Origin: Isoetes engelmannii
Lineage: Eukaryota; Streptophyta; Lycopodiopsida; Isoetales; Isoetaceae
Assembly: GCA_011763485.2 (NCBI GenBank)
Contig: JAANSK020313707.1
Coordinates: forward strand, 1 to 30,140
Reading direction: 5' to 3'
Length of the DNA: 30,140 bases
In this document: one piece after another, positions 27,525-30,140 of the stretch
How the letters are laid out: every line of letters starts with the position of its first letter
How positions within the stretch are numbered: the first letter of the stretch is position 1
Notes under the pieces: model-generated
What the model was told of the DNA's origin: nothing
Seen by the model: the letters and a program-made list of their open reading frames with translations, nothing else
Databases searched by the model: none
Program-made: the position numbers and the translations under genes

Positions 27525-28310
27525 TACCTTTAATTAAATAGCTTCATTAGACCTTACTTTTTAATAAACCCTTAGGTTCAATTAACCCTTAGGTTCAATA
27601 GACCCTTAGGTTCAATTAACCCTTAGCTTCAATAGACCTTACTTTTTAATAAACCCTTAGGTTCAATAGACCCTTAGGTTCAATAAACCCTTAGGTTCAA
27701 TTAACCCTTAGCTTCAATAGACCTTACTTTTTAATAAACCCTTAGGTTCAAGTTATTAAACCTAAGGTTATATTGAAATTCAAGTTGAACCTTAGGTTTT
27801 TATTAAACTTGCATTTTTATTAAGATTAGGTTTTAATTAACCTTTAATTATACCTTTAGTTCAAGTTAGTTATACCTTTTATTAATCTTGGGTTTTTATT
27901 AACCTTATGTTTTAATTAAGCTTAGGTTTTTTATTAACATTGGGTTTTAATTAACAGTAGGTTTTAATTAAGCTCGGGTTTTTAATTAACCTTAGGTTTT
28001 ATATAACCTTAAGTTTTTTATTAAGCTTAGGTTTCAATCCACCTTAGATTTTAATTAACCTTAGGTTTTAATTAAGCTTAGGTTTTAATTAAGCTTAGGG
28101 TTTCAATTAACCTTGGGTTTTAATTAACCTTAGGTTTTAACTAAGCTTAGGTTTTTTAATTAACCTTAGGTTTTAATTAACCTTAGGTTTTTTATTAAGC
28201 TTATGTTTTCATCCACCTTAGATTTTAATTAACTTTAGGTTTTTATCGACCTTAGGTTTTTTATTAACCTTTAGGTTTTTATTAACCTTAGTTTTTTCAT
28301 TCATACCTTG
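27525..28310. repeat. AT-rich short-unit array between divergent genes (right)
   Basis: Units AACCCTTAGGTTCAATAGAC and TTAACCTTAGGTTTTAATTA repeat with variants, then continue to the transposase start. It is longer than the left array and has better-preserved units. It lies between the transposase (plus) and the coiled-coil first exon (minus). Confidence 0.75.
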
Positions 28311-30060
28311 GTGTATGTGTAGGGGGCAGTTGCAGATGAAACCAAGAGAGACAAGGCCAGCTTGCAACAGTGTGCCAGCCATGAGGAGCCACAATGCCCC
28401 AGGCTCAAGTGGAGGAAAATGGAATGCATGTTGGTGCACCCGTGCACCAACACAGTGTTTGCAGAGGGTATTATAACAGCGGTGGATCCATCTGATAGTG
28501 TGAATGATAAAAGGCTAGGGGATGACCATCTCGATGTTGGTGTTGGAAAGATCCTCATCCAAGCTGATAACATGTCCCAAGAGGATTCAAGTGATTGTAT
28601 TGTGTGCTCTGGTCTACTTGAGTCCCAAAGCCAATTGAGGTGGCCCATTAGACACATTAGGGACAAAGAGGGTGCATTGCTGGGTGGCTAGTCAAGTGAA
28701 GATTTAGGGAAGTCAACTGAAGATTCAGGGGACTTGGACATCGAAGAGCCACCCGTACAGGTAAGAAAGAGGCGCTACATATTTCATAAAAGACAGCCAC
28801 AGAAAAAACAAAGGACTGAGAGGTGTTTACTCAGGGATCACAGAAGAGAAGCAACCAAAGAAAACATGTTGGATGTGAGGGGACGAGAATGCTGCAGTCT
28901 TGATTGCACTGTTCAATTCACCGTGGACAAACTTGTTGAGATAAGATCTCAATACATTGGGCAAGCTCAGAAGGATAGGATTACCTACATATACTCACTG
29001 TGTGGGAATGCATACTATGATGATGTGATAGGGATACTTCTCTATCATCTGAAAGGGTTCAGGGTTTGCATGAGAGCATTAAGATATATTCTTGGGATGA
29101 GCAAAAGTTCATTCTACAGATACTGGGAACAAGTTAGAAGAGGAGCCAAGGTCTTTACTCATGAAAATGCTCTCACTCTGAGACCTAAAGCAAACACTTT
29201 GAGAGCCATTGCAGTCGTCGAAAGTTTTGTGAGGTACATGTCCCAATCTATGCCTCATAAGTCCAAGGTGAATGAGCATGGCATTAGAATGGTCCAAATG
29301 GTCCTGCCACAACATTATATCCAAAAAGAATGTTTAAACGAGGTGAATGCAATCCTTGAGTCCACAGGTGGATGACCACTCTCACAATCCTCCTTCAGCA
29401 GGTTATGGGCTACACACTTTTCTGATGTGTGTGTGTTGCAACATATGCCATTCTCCAAGTGCAATATTTGCATTCAACTGAAAGACAAACTCGCATCAAC
29501 TGCAATAAAAAAAAGAGAGAATGGAAATCAGAGAGAAGTTTGCAGAGCACCAGACCGACCAAATATCCTGTCGGCAACTATATTGGCAATGGAGAACATT
29601 CTCCCAGATGCAGCCTGACAGATATTTGTGTTTGATTCATGACAAGATGGACCAACACAAGACCTTCTTGCCGAAGTTGGATCCTTTACCAAAGCGTTGT
29701 CAAGATGCTTTTCAAATGAAAGTGAGTTTGGCAGGAGTCCTCACCCATGGGCGTGGCACTGGGACGTACAGACATTTCGTGCTTGACCTTTGGAAGGATG
29801 ATCCGAATTTCCACGTTAGTTCTATTTTCAAGTGCTTGAGAACACTAAAGAGAGGCACCATAGAAGGTAGGAGGTACTCTCCTTCAGCCCCCATTTTCGA
29901 TGCGTTGATGGATGATCAGCCACTAGCATACGAAAGGCAGATAACTGAACTCACATCGAAGGTGTTGACAGGAAGAAAAAGGACATGGGATGACTTTCCA
30001 AGCCACTGCCCGAGGAACTATGTGTTCAACTGGATAATTGTTGGAAAGAAAACAAGAATA
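28306..30060 (+). pseudogene. RNase H-fold (DDE-like) transposase gene, right copy, truncated
   Basis: The copy starts with the CAG-ATGAAACCAAG junction also seen on the left. It carries the N-terminal small domain (FAEGIITAVDPSDSV), LGMSKSSFYRYWEQVRRGAK, MPFSKCNICIQLKDKL, CLIHDKMDQHKTFLPKLD and HFVLDLWKDDPNFHVSSIFK. A stop at about 28690 and frame changes near 29375 and 29500 break it. Homology to the left ends near 30060, before the second and third catalytic-looking segments, so it cannot encode a full enzyme. It is transcribed outward, away from the cargo genes. Confidence 0.7.
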
Positions 30061-30078
30061 AACCATCATTCAATTAAA

Positions 30079-30140
30079 TTGGGATTATGTCTAGTCCCAA
30101 ATCGCGCCGAATAGGCTTATTATAGGCCATTTTAGCTATA
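30079..30140 (+). mobile_element. Possible start of an LTR (fossil)
   Basis: After homology with the left arm is lost, the sequence reads TGGGATTATGTCTAGTCCCA, resembling the first bases of many plant LTRs. Only about 60 bp are in the window, so this is a weak call; an unrelated flank is equally possible. Confidence 0.2.

Larger units (their letters stand above)
17438..30060. mobile_element. Right arm of giant inverted repeat (second element copy)
   Basis: This is the reverse-complement counterpart of about 1147-13783, with the same order of genes, promoter modules, hairpins and palindrome-filled introns. Homology to the left arm is lost at about 30060, inside the transposase gene, so this copy is truncated at its outer side. 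The arm lacks about 1.1 kb from the fusion gene and has extra material near 24779-25180 and 26065-26432. Substitutions are spread throughout, which argues against a recent palindrome or an assembly duplication. Confidence 0.75.

Noticed and set aside
1-30140. Virus-like or Polinton-type element
   Set aside because: No capsid, DNA polymerase B, packaging ATPase, protease or envelope signature was found; the genes seen fit a cargo-bearing DNA transposon better.
1-30140. Assembly artefact (false palindrome)
   Set aside because: The arms differ by many substitutions, indels, a 1.1-kb deletion and arm-specific duplications, which a duplicated contig would not show.
1-30140. tRNA or rRNA genes
   Set aside because: No cloverleaf with conserved A and B boxes and no rRNA-like segment was recognised by eye.

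Overview
The window looks like nuclear DNA of a green plant, probably a seedless land plant or a streptophyte alga. Genes have GT-AG introns and AATAAA signals. Promoters carry plant telo-box motifs (AAACCCTAA). Recognisable pieces include a plant FCP1-like phosphatase domain, a PDR-type ABC transporter fragment, a Helitron Rep fragment and a plant-style LINE tail. The lineage is inferred from these traits, not proven.

The main structure is a giant imperfect inverted repeat. Positions about 1147-13783 reappear, reversed and diverged, at about 17438-30060. The left arm continues to the left edge, while the right arm loses homology near 30060. Each arm carries the same cassette, read here from the outer side inward. 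First comes an outward-facing gene for an RNase H-fold, DDE-like transposase. Next is an AT-rich repeat array that looks like a divergent promoter. It is followed by a small coiled-coil gene behind a long intron, a small outward-facing two-exon gene resembling a domain of plant transposon proteins (DUF8039-like), and a promoter with duplicated telo-box modules. A large inward-facing multi-exon gene follows. It encodes a ParB-like domain, a DNA-methyltransferase-like domain and an FCP1/HAD phosphatase domain in one continuous exon-phase-matched frame of about 1,223 codons. Last is a conserved tail reading frame of unknown function. The arms differ by many substitutions and indels, so they are old copies. 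Both are damaged, and the right arm lacks about 1.1 kb from the middle of the fusion gene.

Introns and gaps of both arms are filled with about fifty copies of a palindrome built on CTCGACTCGCGAGTCGAG. In the ParB-MTase intron the copies recur every 60 bp, and the sequences between them are inverted copies of each other, giving nested hairpins. The palindromes are absent from the transposase, the other exons and the central spacer.

The spacer (13784-17437) is unrelated to the arms. It holds an internally deleted LINE ending in (TTCTA)n, a decayed Helitron Rep N-terminal region, and an opposite-strand PDR/ABCG transporter fragment that keeps an intron.

Interpretation: two head-to-head copies of an undescribed large cargo-bearing DNA element, or one element with very long inverted arms. 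It combines a transposase, a ParB-methyltransferase-phosphatase protein and a dense field of palindromes that could be its binding sites. I saw no capsid, envelope, DNA polymerase or integrase gene.
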